Assembly (NCBI GenBank): GCA_963678395.1
Contig: OY782827.1
Span: 186,001 to 250,000 of the forward strand
Source: JAAYAE01 sp963678395
Lineage (GTDB): Bacteria > Bacillota > Negativicutes > Acidaminococcales > Acidaminococcaceae
Reading direction: 5' to 3'
DNA length: 64,000 nt
The position numbers and the translations under genes are program-made. Below are positions 27,288 through 37,287 of the stretch, piece by piece. The notes under the pieces were generated by a model, which did not search any database, had not been told where the DNA came from, and saw only the letters and a program-made list of their open reading frames with translations. Every line of letters starts with the position of its first letter. Position 1 is the first letter of the stretch.

Positions 27288-28959
27288 AAACAATAAAAAA
27301 CTAGCTGGTTTTGTATTTGTATTGTATGTTCTGCTGCTTTGTATAGTTAGTTATTACCATGAGCCTTGGCATGATGAAGGGCAGGCTTGGCTTATTGCCA
27401 GGGATGATTCCATTTGGCATTTAATTACTGTAACTACGCATTATGAAGGACATCCGCCTTTGTGGCATTTCATTCTTATGCCCTTCGCTCAAATGGGAGT
27501 CCCTTTTGAGCTTGGCATTAAGAGTATTAATATTGTTTTTTGCAGTATTGCTATGTGGCTGCTTATTTACAAAAGTCCTCTGCCGTTTTACCTTAGGTAT
27601 TTATTACCTTTTACCTATTTTTTATTTTATCAGTATGGAGTAATTAATCGTACCTATTCACTGCTAATGTTAGCGATGATGTTGGTAGCCTACTATTATC
27701 CCTCTAAAGAGCGGCAGCCATATAAATTGGCACTGGCCTTAGCTGCTCTTTGCGGTTCTATGGCGTATGGTGCTATTTTAGCATTGGGAATTGCGCTTTC
27801 TTGGGTTAGTGAGATTTTCGTTAAACAATATAGGGATGAGCACAAGCGCATTAAAGCCCTTGTATATGAACCTGAAGCAAAAGCATTGGTACTGCTTTTG
27901 CTTATTTCGGTTTTTTGGGCTTATTGCATACTTCCTAGGCCTGATACGGAATATATTTCTGGTGGGATTAAAGTGCATTTAATTGACAATTTTTTGTTTA
28001 GCTTTTTTTTGATTCCGGGGCAAGCACTTTGTACCAATGATATTAAGGATGGGCTACAAGTTGTGGCCGCAGAGTTTTTTTTCAATAATGTTAAGATTTA
28101 TTGGAATATGATTAAGGATTCCGGGATTTATGCAATTCTAATCTTGGTGAATTATTTGTTGAGTTATTTTTATGGTGTTTTAATACAGCTTTCTTTTTGT
28201 TATATTACTTATGTTACAGGTAAGTTACAGTTATATTTATTACCAATTTCTTTGTATGCTCTCTTGGCGTCTTGTGTTTATTGGACGCCGCATCATGCTG
28301 GCATCGTTATAGTCTTTTTTGTTTTTATTTTGTGGCAAGTGTTTGCGGATAAAGCCGCGGTGATGAAGTTAGAGGAACATTTAAGCAAACAATTCATAAA
28401 AAAAAATCAGTATATATTATTTAAATTTGTGGTTATTTTATCTGTTGTAGGTTGTATGTTTATAGGAATAAACTGGTCTTTTACCTCTTCAAGGGTTGAT
28501 ATTAAAAATTCCTATGATATTAGTAGAGATGTGGCTTATTTTATTAAAGCAAACAAATTAGAACCATATGCTTTTTGGATTAAATGGAGATATGCAGGTG
28601 ACAATGAAGAGAATGTTGTTTGTGGTTCGTATGCTATTAACGCATATTTTAACAAGGCTATTATAAAAAATGAAAATAGCGATAGGGAAAAAATAGCATA
28701 TCACCAATACAAAGTCATAGCAAAGGAACATTTTTTAAAGGAGCTTAGCTTGTTACCAAAACCGGCTTTTTTAATTGGTAAAGCGCAAATTGAAGATGTT
28801 TATGGGCATAATGAAAAATATGTAAAGATACACTGTTTTAATAATGTTCGTTCATGGAAAAATGTTACGAATATTAAGGGGAAAACTTGGTTGTATATTC
28901 GTGAGGATCTGTTAGCACGATTTCCTCAATTTCATGTAGTGCAAAATGCCGAACAATAA
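27244..28959 (+). CDS. Polytopic membrane protein, GT-C glycosyltransferase-like
   Basis: A 571-aa protein with about ten hydrophobic segments. Near residue 45 it has 'WHDEGQAWLIARD', resembling the acidic first-loop motif of GT-C (ArnT/PMT-like) lipid-linked sugar transferases, and a soluble C-terminal portion of about 150 residues. The specific transferase cannot be named. The start is ATG 27244, or ATG 27253; both overlap the upstream flavoprotein gene, showing coupling. A strong bidirectional terminator follows. Confidence 0.65.
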   Translation: MNIMNRQQTLLTKIENNKKLAGFVFVLYVLLLCIVSYYHEPWHDEGQAWLIARDDSIWHLITVTTHYEGHPPLWHFILMPFAQMGVPFELGIKSINIVFCSIAMWLLIYKSPLPFYLRYLLPFTYFLFYQYGVINRTYSLLMLAMMLVAYYYPSKERQPYKLALALAALCGSMAYGAILALGIALSWVSEIFVKQYRDEHKRIKALVYEPEAKALVLLLLISVFWAYCILPRPDTEYISGGIKVHLIDNFLFSFFLIPGQALCTNDIKDGLQVVAAEFFFNNVKIYWNMIKDSGIYAILILVNYLLSYFYGVLIQLSFCYITYVTGKLQLYLLPISLYALLASCVYWTPHHAGIVIVFFVFILWQVFADKAAVMKLEEHLSKQFIKKNQYILFKFVVILSVVGCMFIGINWSFTSSRVDIKNSYDISRDVAYFIKANKLEPYAFWIKWRYAGDNEENVVCGSYAINAYFNKAIIKNENSDREKIAYHQYKVIAKEHFLKELSLLPKPAFLIGKAQIEDVYGHNEKYVKIHCFNNVRSWKNVTNIKGKTWLYIREDLLARFPQFHVVQNAEQ

Positions 28960-29009
28960 ATAGAAAAGCACTGATTGACGATAAGAAATCAATCGGTGCT
29001 TTTCTATTT
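28958..29009. terminator. Bidirectional terminator between the GT-C-like gene and nadE
   Basis: AAATAGAAAAGCACTGATTGA (28958-28978) pairs with 28989-29009 over 21 positions with one G-U, with A/T-rich ends on both sides. The stem overlaps both flanking stop codons. Confidence 0.88.
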
Positions 29010-30906
29010 ATTCCAATATTTCTTTTTTTAAGGCTAAATACCTTTGGGAAAAATATGGTAAGAGTTGAGATTCTCTATGGTCATAGCCATAAGAACGTTT
29101 CGTAATGCTTAAAATGGGTGGAGCTTGTATGCGTTTGGCTACGGCAAAACCACAAAAGAGTTCCCACCAGTGTTCTAAATCTTCTATGAAAGCTGCGGGT
29201 GTAGCGAATAGCTGCCCAATTAGTCCGGGTTCACAACCAAGATTCATTTCCAGAGTATTTTCCTGATACCATAATAAAATTCCTTCAGGAGAAACTTTAT
29301 GCCATTTTTCCACAAAAGCTTTGAATAAATAATCATGGTAAGGATAGAGTAAGGGGTCGCCGCCTGTGCCAACAGTTTGAGCAGAGGAAAGTTCGGCGCT
29401 GGGAGTAATGGTAAATACATCTTCAGCAATAACCTGGCGTTTATAAACTTCCTCATTTAGATAGCGGCCTAGGGCGTAGACTTGATGTTTCCACAAATCT
29501 CCGATAAGTGCCAGACAGCCGGCTATATCACCGTAAAAAGTAGCATAGCCTACAGTCAACTCCGTTTTATTGGAATTGCAGGAGAATGCTCCGCCCCAGG
29601 CAGAGGATAAGCCAGCAATAATACGAGCCCCTCGATCTCTAGCTTGAATATTTTCTTTGGCTAGAGAGGTCAGCTTTAAATGAAAATCGCTTCTTTGGGT
29701 ATAGTTATAAATGGGTGTTGTGGTTATTTGCTCAATCGTTTGATCTACGAAGTTTTGAATGGGCATGATAGTATAGTTTGTGCCCAAGGCTTTAGCCATG
29801 GTTTCGGCCAGATTTTTGGTGATTTGGGAATTGTAACGAGAAGGCATATTCACTAAGAGCACATTTTCCGGTCCTAGGACATTAATGTAAAATGCAGCCG
29901 TTACTGCAGAGTCAATTCCACCTGAGATACCTATGGTCATTTTTTCAATATGCATTTGTGCTAAAAACTTTTTGGCACCGTAATACAAGGAAGCATATAT
30001 TTCTTCAGTTTCAGACAAAGCTGCCTTAGGCCGGGAGGTACTAGTGACTTCACCGGTAGTAGTATCAAATTCACATAATAAAAGATCAGGTTCAAAGCGG
30101 TTGCTATTAGCTACTAAACGTCCTTTGGCATCGTAGATACAGCTGCAACCGTCATAAGTAAAGACATTTTTACCATTATTTTGTATGCCAATATTATTGC
30201 AGTACAAAAGGGGAATTCCGCAGGACATTACTTGTGCCGAAAAGACCTTGTCACGTTTGTGATTCTTATTCAAGGTAAAGGGAGAACAGGAAATATTACA
30301 GAGAATTTGTGCACCGTTTTTTTGCAGCATTTTAGGCACGTTGAAATGGTAATTTTCCGTCCAACCATCTTCACAGATCATAACGCCCAAACGAATTTCT
30401 TCACCTCTAACAATTATTTTTAGAGGTTGTAAAAGATCTTCCATGGTTTTATAAGGAGTGAGTTCCGGCTGCAATTTGACTAAGCTATGGAAATAACGAC
30501 TGTCATCAAACTCACGATAATCAGGTAAAGAAGTTTTAATAATAAAAGGATAGGGTAAAGGTCCTTGGATAACTTTGCCATTTTGAACGGTAAAAGCAGC
30601 GTTATATTTGCGTATGCGCCCGTCTTCATTTACTTTGGCAGGATCAGTGGCGATATTACCAAAAACAACGCAAATTCCTTGAGAAGCAGTAATGATTTTT
30701 TCCCCGAAATTCGCACAATCTTGCAAAAAAGCAGGTTGTTCCCATAAATCACCTAAAAGATAACCGGGAATACCAAGCTCAGGCAGTAACAAAATATCAA
30801 TATTTTGCTTTTTTGCTTCGGCAATTGCGTTTAGGGCTGTTTGTGTGTTAAGTTGTGGATTTCCGGCTATTATTTCAATTTGAGCACAAGCAATTTTAAT
30901 CTTCAT
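29008..30906 (-). CDS. nadE: Glutamine-dependent NAD+ synthetase
   Basis: Last step of NAD synthesis, amidating deamido-NAD with ammonia from glutamine. The N-terminal nitrilase-type glutaminase domain (about 1-290) has 'LLPELGIPGY' with the catalytic Glu and 'VMICEDGW' with the nucleophilic Cys. The C-terminal synthetase has the PP-loop 'GISGGIDSAVTAAFY'. Length (632 aa) is normal for the two-domain form. ATG 30906 is favoured because GGAG lies five bases upstream on the minus strand; GTG 30912 is also in frame. It is a single-gene unit ending in a shared terminator. Confidence 0.95.
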   Translation of the reverse strand: MKIKIACAQIEIIAGNPQLNTQTALNAIAEAKKQNIDILLLPELGIPGYLLGDLWEQPAFLQDCANFGEKIITASQGICVVFGNIATDPAKVNEDGRIRKYNAAFTVQNGKVIQGPLPYPFIIKTSLPDYREFDDSRYFHSLVKLQPELTPYKTMEDLLQPLKIIVRGEEIRLGVMICEDGWTENYHFNVPKMLQKNGAQILCNISCSPFTLNKNHKRDKVFSAQVMSCGIPLLYCNNIGIQNNGKNVFTYDGCSCIYDAKGRLVANSNRFEPDLLLCEFDTTTGEVTSTSRPKAALSETEEIYASLYYGAKKFLAQMHIEKMTIGISGGIDSAVTAAFYINVLGPENVLLVNMPSRYNSQITKNLAETMAKALGTNYTIMPIQNFVDQTIEQITTTPIYNYTQRSDFHLKLTSLAKENIQARDRGARIIAGLSSAWGGAFSCNSNKTELTVGYATFYGDIAGCLALIGDLWKHQVYALGRYLNEEVYKRQVIAEDVFTITPSAELSSAQTVGTGGDPLLYPYHDYLFKAFVEKWHKVSPEGILLWYQENTLEMNLGCEPGLIGQLFATPAAFIEDLEHWWELFCGFAVAKRIQAPPILSITKRSYGYDHRESQLLPYFSQRYLALKKEILE

Positions 30907-31077
30907 TTTCACTCCGCTTAATTATTTGGTATAATATATTAATTCATTATAACAAACAATTGGTGTAAATTAAAGAAAAGCCGTAAAGTTTGCCGGTGTA
31001 TTATTGCAAATTCTTTAACTTTTATTTATAGAAAGGATCTAAGTATGAAAGCAAAGTAAACTAACGCAGCTCGTATT

Positions 31078-31518
31078 TTGGAGGAAGCAAAAATAGCATA
31101 TGAAATAAAAGCATATGAAGTTGACTTAGAACATTTAGATGCTGTTCATGTGGCAAATTCTGTAGGCTTGCCCACAAATCAAATATTTAAGACTTTATGT
31201 GTGCGTGGTGATAAAACAGGGATTATTTTTGCTGTTATCCGTGGTGATGGAGAGTTGAACCTAAAAGCCTTGGCCAAAGCCAGTGGCAATAAAAAAACGG
31301 AATTAGTGCACTTAAAAGAAGTGTTACCAATTACCGGCTATATAAGAGGCGGAGTAAGCCCCATAGGCGCAAAAAAGCACTACCCTGTATATTTGGACAG
31401 TACAGCTAACAATTGGCCTCAAATTGTAATTAGCGCCGGCATACGAGGCTTACAATTATTGGTAGCTCCTTCCGATTTACTGAAAGTGACTAAAGGCCAT
31501 GAATTTACTAATGCTTAA
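31078..31518 (+). CDS. ybaK: YbaK/EbsC-type aminoacyl-tRNA deacylase, N-terminus interrupted by TAA
   Basis: Cytosolic hydrolase that clears Cys (or Ala) mischarged on tRNA-Pro. Family marks: 'FKTLCVRGD', 'LKALAKASGNKK', 'YIRGGVSPIGAKK', 'IVISAGIRGLQLLVAPSDLL'. The natural start is almost certainly ATG 31045, behind GAAAGGATCT: it reads MKAK, then TAA at 31057-31059, then TNAARILEEAK in the same frame, matching the conserved KKTNAxR N-terminus with one codon turned into a stop. Restart at TTG 31078 would lose about 11 residues and has no clear ribosome site. All core motifs remain, so this is a young lesion or a sequence error. Confidence 0.8.
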   Translation: MEEAKIAYEIKAYEVDLEHLDAVHVANSVGLPTNQIFKTLCVRGDKTGIIFAVIRGDGELNLKALAKASGNKKTELVHLKEVLPITGYIRGGVSPIGAKKHYPVYLDSTANNWPQIVISAGIRGLQLLVAPSDLLKVTKGHEFTNA

Positions 31519-31614
31519 GCTAAGGCTGAGTGTAGTTAGCATAAAATATTGGTATTTATCCCTGTTTTGTGCTATTATGTTGATGCAATTTCAAAAAGAA
31601 AGTTGGGAGATATA

Positions 31615-33111
31615 ATGTTATATACAAGCACTAGGGGAAAAACAGAAATGATTTGTTCAGCACATGCCATTGCTCAAGGACTGGCAGAGGACGGAGGGCT
31701 TTTTATGCCTCAAGAATTTGCACATTTGTCCATGACGGAAATTTGTGCTATGCGCAAATTACCCTATGGAGAGCGAGCTATTACCGTTTTAAGTCGGTTT
31801 TTAACAGATTTTACTGAAGAAGAGCTTACAGAATGTATTACTAAGGCTTACAGCAAAGAAAAATTTGCGGGGTTTCCGGTTCCTTTGCGTCAAGTAAAAG
31901 ATAATGCTGATGTTCTAGAGCTTTGGCATGGACCTACAGCTGCCTTTAAGGATATGGCCTTACAGATTTTGCCTTTACTTTTGACTAAAGCTGTGAAAAA
32001 AACCGGTGAACAAATGAAATTAGTTATTTTAGTTGCTACTTCCGGTGATACAGGGAAGGCGGCTTTGGCAGGGGTTGCTGACATACCTGGTACGGAGGTT
32101 ATCGTTTTTTATCCTGAAGAGGGAGTTAGTGATATTCAAAAGCGACAGATGATTACGCAACAGGGAAATAATGTTCATGTAGTAGCAGTGAAAGGCAATT
32201 TTGACGATGCGCAAACAGGTGTAAAAGCATTATTTGGCGATAAGGTTTTAGCCAAGGAGTTAAAAGAACATAATTGTGCTTTTTCTTCTGCTAACTCTAT
32301 TAATTGGGGGCGTCTAGTACCTCAGATAGTTTATTATTTTAGTGCTTACGCTGACGCAGTTAATGCAGGTCGCATTAAGGCAGGGGATTTAGTAAACTTC
32401 TCCGTGCCTACCGGCAATTTTGGCGATATTTTAGCAGGTTTTTTTGCGAAAATAATGGGCCTGCCGGTTAATAAATTCATTTGTGCCTCTAATAGCAATA
32501 AGGTACTGACAGATTTTATAAATACAGGCACCTACGATAAGCGTAGAGAATTTTATAAGACTATTTCTCCTTCCATGGATATTTTGGTTTCCAGTAACTT
32601 AGAACGTTTACTGTATGTAGAAACAGAAGATAATGCTACTCAGGTAGCTCAATGGATGAATCAACTTAAGGAAACCGGTATCTACAACATTGGTAAAAAT
32701 TTGCAAAGTAAAATATTACAAGATTTCTTTGGAACTTGGGTTGATGAGTTTGAGACCAAGGAAACCATTGGTAATGTGTATAGAGATGAAAAATACCTAA
32801 TGGATACTCATACGGCAGTAGCTTGGAGAGCCATGGAAAAATATAGACTTTTGACCAGTGACGAAACTTATTGCATAGTATTGTCTACGGCTAGTCCCTT
32901 TAAGTTTAGTACGGCAGTTTTGGAAGCAATAAAACCCAATGAAGATTTTAGTGGTTTAGACACTTTTGCGGCATTAAACAAGTTAGCGGAAATTTCCGGA
33001 CTAGAAATACCTGTGCAAATGGCTGCATTAGAAAAATTACCTGTATTACATGAAGACGTAGTTGAAAAAACAGAGTTGGAAAGTACAGTTAAAAAAATAT
33101 TGGGCATATAA
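31615..33111 (+). CDS. thrC: Threonine synthase
   Basis: PLP enzyme converting O-phosphohomoserine to threonine. It starts at ATG 31615 behind GGGAG, and 'MLYTSTRGKTEMICSAHAI' is typical. The PLP lysine is in 'GPTAAFKDMALQ', the phosphate loop in 'ATSGDTGKAALAGVAD', and the later block reads 'SANSINWGRLVPQIVYYF'. Length (498 aa) fits the longer (class 2) type. A plausible promoter is TTGGTA (31549-31554)/TATTAT (31573-31578). A terminator follows directly, so it is a single-gene unit. Confidence 0.95.
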   Translation: MLYTSTRGKTEMICSAHAIAQGLAEDGGLFMPQEFAHLSMTEICAMRKLPYGERAITVLSRFLTDFTEEELTECITKAYSKEKFAGFPVPLRQVKDNADVLELWHGPTAAFKDMALQILPLLLTKAVKKTGEQMKLVILVATSGDTGKAALAGVADIPGTEVIVFYPEEGVSDIQKRQMITQQGNNVHVVAVKGNFDDAQTGVKALFGDKVLAKELKEHNCAFSSANSINWGRLVPQIVYYFSAYADAVNAGRIKAGDLVNFSVPTGNFGDILAGFFAKIMGLPVNKFICASNSNKVLTDFINTGTYDKRREFYKTISPSMDILVSSNLERLLYVETEDNATQVAQWMNQLKETGIYNIGKNLQSKILQDFFGTWVDEFETKETIGNVYRDEKYLMDTHTAVAWRAMEKYRLLTSDETYCIVLSTASPFKFSTAVLEAIKPNEDFSGLDTFAALNKLAEISGLEIPVQMAALEKLPVLHEDVVEKTELESTVKKILGI

Positions 33112-33153
33112 AAATGAAGCAGTTATCTAGAAAAGATAACTGCTTCATTTTTT
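33111..33153. terminator. Bidirectional terminator between thrC and pepF
   Basis: AAAATGAAGCAGTTATCT (33111-33128) pairs perfectly with 33134-33151 around a 5-base loop, followed by Ts and preceded by As. Confidence 0.9.
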
Positions 33154-33183
33154 GCATACGCGCCGCTAAGCAAAAGCATTGTA

Positions 33184-34998
33184 TTACAATAGCTCTTTTA
33201 ATCTGGTTAGATTTACTTTAAATTTATCTAAGGTTATTTGAATAGGTGCTGGGCTAGTTAAATCAACCCCGGCAGCTTTTAAAATGTTAAGAGGATAATC
33301 GCTTCCACCTGCTTGTAAAAAGTGAAGATACTTATTTATAGCATCCTTTTCTTTAGAAAGTATTTTCTGGGCAAAAGCAGTAGCTGCCGAGTAGCCGGTG
33401 GCATACTTATATACGTAAAAAGGAGTGTAGAAGTGTGGGATACGCGACCATTCACTATCTAATAGTTTGTCCACGATTAAAGTATCTCCATAGTACTTTA
33501 CATTCAGGTTATGCCAAGTTTCTTCCAAATAATCAGCGGTTAAAGTAGCGCCCTTAGTAATTTCAGCATGAATAATTTTTTCGAATTCAGCAAACTGAGT
33601 TTGACGATAAACTGTAGTGCGTACAGCTTCTAAATATTGATTTAATAAATAAATTTTTTGTTCTTTAGTGGTTTTGGTAAGCATGTGTTCTAATAATAAG
33701 ATTTCATTAGTAGTAGAGGCCACTTCAGCACAAAATATAGTATAATCTGCAGTGGGAAAAGGTTGCGACTGGTTGCTGAAAAAACTGTGCATAGCATGTC
33801 CCATCTCATGTGCCAGAGTAGATACACTATTATAACGAGGTTGGAAGTTTAGCAACACATAAGGATGCACGCCATAGACACCCCAGGAATAGGCACCGCT
33901 GCGCTTGCCTTTATTTTCATAAATATCAATCCAGCCACCTTCAAGACCGGTTTTTAATTTAGCAATATAATTTTCTCCCAAAGGTTGGAGGGCATCTAAA
34001 ACTGTGGCTTTTGCCTCTGTAAAAGTAAAATTAAAAGTATCTCCGCCACTTTGCGTAAAAGGCAGATATATATCGTATGGATGCAGTTCCTCTAATCTGA
34101 GCACTGCTTTTTTTAAGGACATATATTCATGTAAGGCCGGTAAATTTTTTTCTACTGTAGAGATTAAACCATCGTAGAGACTGCTAGGAATATTATCTGC
34201 GGCCAGAGAATTGGCTCTGGTATCTTCGTATTTGCGCATAGTTGCGTAAAAATGACTGGAACGAGCTCTAGCCGTAAGGGAAGCGGCTAATGTGTTACGA
34301 AAACTATGATAGGTAGACATGAGAGTAGTAAAGGTGTTTTTACGTAATTGACGGTCAGGAGAAGTCATGTTTAGCAAATAGCTGCCTTCACTTACAGGAT
34401 GCAGATTATCTTTTGCATCTTTTGCTTCAGGAAAAGTAATATCAGCCCCGACTAAAGCATGAAAAATATCAGCGGAAGCACTAGTGGCTAATTGACTGCG
34501 AGAGAGCAATTCTTCTTCCCTGGCATTTAAAACGTGGTCGGATAAACGCAGTAAGTCAGCAAAATAGTGACTATAGTTGACGCAGTCAGGGTCTTGAACC
34601 AATTCTTGCAATAATTTCCTTGGAAGTGCTAGCAGCTCAGGCTCAATAAAAGCGGCTGCATTAGAGCAATCACTCATGAGTACTTCTGCTGTTCCCGTTA
34701 AAAACTGAGAGTGTCCATCAGTGTTATCTGCATCTTTTTGTAAACGGGCATAAGGATAAATTTTTTCTACAGCCATGGATAATTCGTCTCTAAGGTGCAG
34801 GCAAAAAAGGATACTATCTTTATCTTTTAATTTGTTTTGCATGTCAGTAAGCAAAGGTAAAACTGCTTTTATATCGTTAGCGGTATCAGCCCATAATTCA
34901 TCGTTGGCAAAAATGTCAGTTATTTGCCATTTATATTCAGCGGGAATATCTTTACGCTCGATAGTGTTTCCGTGTTGGGGATTAGTTAAAGTTGTCAT
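33184..34998 (-). CDS. pepF: Oligoendopeptidase F
   Basis: Cytosolic M3-family zinc metallopeptidase degrading oligopeptides of about 7-17 residues. The zinc site is 'LAHEMGHAMHSFFSNQ' (HExxH), with the downstream glutamate in 'CAEVASTTNEILLLEHML'. The C-terminal block 'FYVYKYATGYSAATAFAQKI' is typical. Length (604 aa) is normal. ATG 34998 is preceded by AGGAG on the minus strand. It is a single gene, convergent with thrC. Confidence 0.95.
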   Translation of the reverse strand: MTTLTNPQHGNTIERKDIPAEYKWQITDIFANDELWADTANDIKAVLPLLTDMQNKLKDKDSILFCLHLRDELSMAVEKIYPYARLQKDADNTDGHSQFLTGTAEVLMSDCSNAAAFIEPELLALPRKLLQELVQDPDCVNYSHYFADLLRLSDHVLNAREEELLSRSQLATSASADIFHALVGADITFPEAKDAKDNLHPVSEGSYLLNMTSPDRQLRKNTFTTLMSTYHSFRNTLAASLTARARSSHFYATMRKYEDTRANSLAADNIPSSLYDGLISTVEKNLPALHEYMSLKKAVLRLEELHPYDIYLPFTQSGGDTFNFTFTEAKATVLDALQPLGENYIAKLKTGLEGGWIDIYENKGKRSGAYSWGVYGVHPYVLLNFQPRYNSVSTLAHEMGHAMHSFFSNQSQPFPTADYTIFCAEVASTTNEILLLEHMLTKTTKEQKIYLLNQYLEAVRTTVYRQTQFAEFEKIIHAEITKGATLTADYLEETWHNLNVKYYGDTLIVDKLLDSEWSRIPHFYTPFYVYKYATGYSAATAFAQKILSKEKDAINKYLHFLQAGGSDYPLNILKAAGVDLTSPAPIQITLDKFKVNLTRLKELL

Positions 34999-35262
34999 AA
35001 AATCTCTCCTTAGTTGATTAATAGTCTAAAGCTGTGTGTAATTATACCATAGATTGATAAATAACATAGAATGTTGGGACTAAAAAACTCAAAAAACACC
35101 AGCGTAATTAATTTCAAAAAGCATATATTTAGCCTTAGAGAATAGACCCGTAAATTTGCGAAAATAGGCCAATTGTGGTAATATTAATTGGTTATATTAT
35201 ATTGACATATGTAGGGACTACCCTTGAGGTTGTCCAAACAAATGATACTGGGAGGAATACAG

Positions 35263-35994
35263 ATGTCAGGACATTCCAAATGGGCAAATATTAAATTTAA
35301 GAAGGGTAAGACGGATGCTCTTCGTGGCCAGATTACAACAAAAATAGGACGTGAAATTACCATTGCCGTACGTATGGGTGGTGCTGATCCTACTGGTAAC
35401 ATGAAGTTGAAGCTAGCTTTATCTAAAGCAAAGGCGAACAATGTTCCCAAGGATAATATTAAAAGAGCTATTGCTAAAGGCGTAGGTGCTGCTGATGCTT
35501 CTAATTACGAAGAAATAACTTACGAAGGTTACGGCCCGGCAGGAGTGGCCATTATGGTTTCTGCGTTGACGGATAATCGCAATCGTACTGCTGCAGATGT
35601 CCGTCATGCATTTTCTAAGGGCGGTAATATGGGCGAAACCGGTTGCGTAAGCTGGATGTTTAAACGCAAGGGCGTTTTTTCTGTTGCTAAAGAGGGCAGC
35701 CCTAGTGAAGAAGATTTGATGCTATTAGTACTAGAAGCAGGAGCAGAAGATATGAAAACTGAAGAAGAAGGCTATGAAATAATTACTGCTGCTGAAGATT
35801 ACAATGCTGTAGAAAAAGTTTTATTTGATAATAACATAGAGGTTGCTATGTCGGAGATTGCCATGATTCCTGATACTATGGTTGCTTTATCCGGTGAAGA
35901 TGCCGTTAAAGCACAGCGTATGATTGATGGTTTTGAAGAATTAGATGATGTGCAAGATGTTTATACTAATGCTGATTTGCCTGATGAGGAATGA
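35263..35994 (+). CDS. yebC: YebC/PmpR family transcriptional regulator / translation factor
   Basis: Cytosolic DUF28 protein; relatives act as DNA-binding regulators or help ribosomes through polyproline stretches. The start is ATG 35263 behind GGGAGG, giving 'MSGHSKWANIKFKKGKTDA' at the N-terminus. 'AVRMGGADPTGNMKLKLALSKAKANNVPKDNI' (in part) and 'VSALTDNRNRTAADVRHAF' are family hallmarks. Length (243 aa) is standard. It lies immediately before ruvC-ruvA-ruvB, a common order in bacteria. Upstream, a small GGAC/GTCC stem-loop lies in the leader (about 35214-35235). Confidence 0.95.
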   Translation: MSGHSKWANIKFKKGKTDALRGQITTKIGREITIAVRMGGADPTGNMKLKLALSKAKANNVPKDNIKRAIAKGVGAADASNYEEITYEGYGPAGVAIMVSALTDNRNRTAADVRHAFSKGGNMGETGCVSWMFKRKGVFSVAKEGSPSEEDLMLLVLEAGAEDMKTEEEGYEIITAAEDYNAVEKVLFDNNIEVAMSEIAMIPDTMVALSGEDAVKAQRMIDGFEELDDVQDVYTNADLPDEE

Positions 35995-36115
35995 CCTTTA
36001 TTTTATAAGGGTTGGTAATATTGTGTAGAAAATGCTTATTTAGTTTTTTACGCTTGCCTTATAGTTGGTTGTTTAATCAGATTAATAAAAGCCAAGTTGT
36101 GGCTTAATGTAAGTT

Positions 36116-36165
36116 GAGGGGACACCCAGCATATTTTTTAGGATATTTTGGTGGGTGTCTCTTTT
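36116..36165 (+). terminator. Hairpin between yebC and ruvC
   Basis: GACACCCA (36121-36128) pairs with TGGGTGTC (36152-36159), extended outward by weaker pairs, with a long A/T-rich loop and a CTTTTC tail. It may end yebC transcripts or fold in the ruvC leader. The rest of the 35995-36188 gap shows only a short AGCCA/TGGCT stem. Confidence 0.5.
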
Positions 36166-36188
36166 CATTAGGTGGGAAGGATTATGAT

Positions 36189-36689
36189 ATGTTAGCAATT
36201 GGTATAGATCCGGGAACGGCTATTTGTGGTTATGCGGTTGTCAGATTAGAAGGCAGTCATTTGACACCCATACATTATGGTGCAGTTTTTACTGATAAAG
36301 ACATGCTCATGGAATTAAGATTAAAAAAAATATACGAAGAACTTACTGCTATAATCGAAGAATATAAACCTGATTTTATGTCGGTTGAAAAGTTATTTTT
36401 TAATACGAATGTAACTACGGCAATTACAGTTGGCCAAGCTAGGGGAGTTATTGTGCTCACCGCAGCTAACAACGGGATACCCGTAGTAGAATATACGCCT
36501 ATACAGATTAAACAGGCGGTAGTAGGCTATGGCGGAGCTACTAAACAACAGGTTACCTTTATGGTACAAAAATTACTGAATATTCGCGAGACGCCTAAAC
36601 CGGATGATGTAGCAGATGCTTTAGCTACTGCTATCTGTGGATTGCATTCCATTGATAAAAGAAAGTACGGATTGGAGCTGAAAAGATGA
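36189..36689 (+). CDS. ruvC: Crossover junction endodeoxyribonuclease RuvC
   Basis: Holliday junction resolvase working with RuvAB. The RNase H-fold active site is complete: Asp in 'GIDPGTAICGYA', Glu in 'SVEKLFFNTNV', and the Asp pair in 'PKPDDVADALATAIC'. Length (166 aa) is typical from ATG 36189, which follows GGGAAGG. It overlaps ruvA by four bases (ATGA). Confidence 0.96.
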   Translation: MLAIGIDPGTAICGYAVVRLEGSHLTPIHYGAVFTDKDMLMELRLKKIYEELTAIIEEYKPDFMSVEKLFFNTNVTTAITVGQARGVIVLTAANNGIPVVEYTPIQIKQAVVGYGGATKQQVTFMVQKLLNIRETPKPDDVADALATAICGLHSIDKRKYGLELKR

Positions 36690-37285
36690 TAGGTTTTATT
36701 AAGGGCACGCTTGACTATCTAGGAAATGACCATTGTATTGTGGACAATAACGGCATTGGGTATCGTATTTTTATGCCCCTGGGACAACTAGCGGGTTTAA
36801 AGACGGGCCAGGAAGTAAAGGCGTTTACCTATCTATCTGTACGTGAGGATGCTTTGCTTTTGTACGGATTTTCAACTAGGGACTACTATAATCTTTTTTT
36901 AAAATTAATTTCAGTTAGCGGCATAGGTCCTAAAGTAGCCTTGGGCATGTTGTCAGCGGCTAAACCTGATGAATTTTATGTAGCTATTCAAAGTCGTGAT
37001 TTAAAGTTTTTGACTAAATTACCGGGCATAGGCAAAAAAACTGCCGAAAGAATTCTTTTGGAACTGAAAGATAAAGTGGGCGGAAGTTCTGAAGTTAATA
37101 TGGAATTTTCTGATAGCATAGGTACGCGTACTGGGACGGTAACTGATGACGCCATGAAAGCACTTATTGCTTTAGGGTATACCAACTCAGAAATAATACC
37201 AATTATTAATAAGATACAAGCTAGAGATACAATGCGACCGGAAGAAATCGTTCGTAAAGCCTTGAAACTAATGGCAGGGAGGTAA
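36686..37285 (+). CDS. ruvA: Holliday junction DNA helicase subunit RuvA
   Basis: Tetrameric junction-binding protein that loads RuvB. The N-terminal OB fold ('[20 protein letters not shown]') is followed by two helix-hairpin-helix motifs ('[17 protein letters not shown]', '[19 protein letters not shown]') and the C-terminal RuvB-binding domain ('[17 protein letters not shown]'). Length (199 aa) is normal. The genes are coupled: ruvC overlaps its start and ruvB follows after two bases. Confidence 0.97.
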   Translation: MIGFIKGTLDYLGNDHCIVDNNGIGYRIFMPLGQLAGLKTGQEVKAFTYLSVREDALLLYGFSTRDYYNLFLKLISVSGIGPKVALGMLSAAKPDEFYVAIQSRDLKFLTKLPGIGKKTAERILLELKDKVGGSSEVNMEFSDSIGTRTGTVTDDAMKALIALGYTNSEIIPIINKIQARDTMRPEEIVRKALKLMAGR

Positions 37286-37287
37286 TA

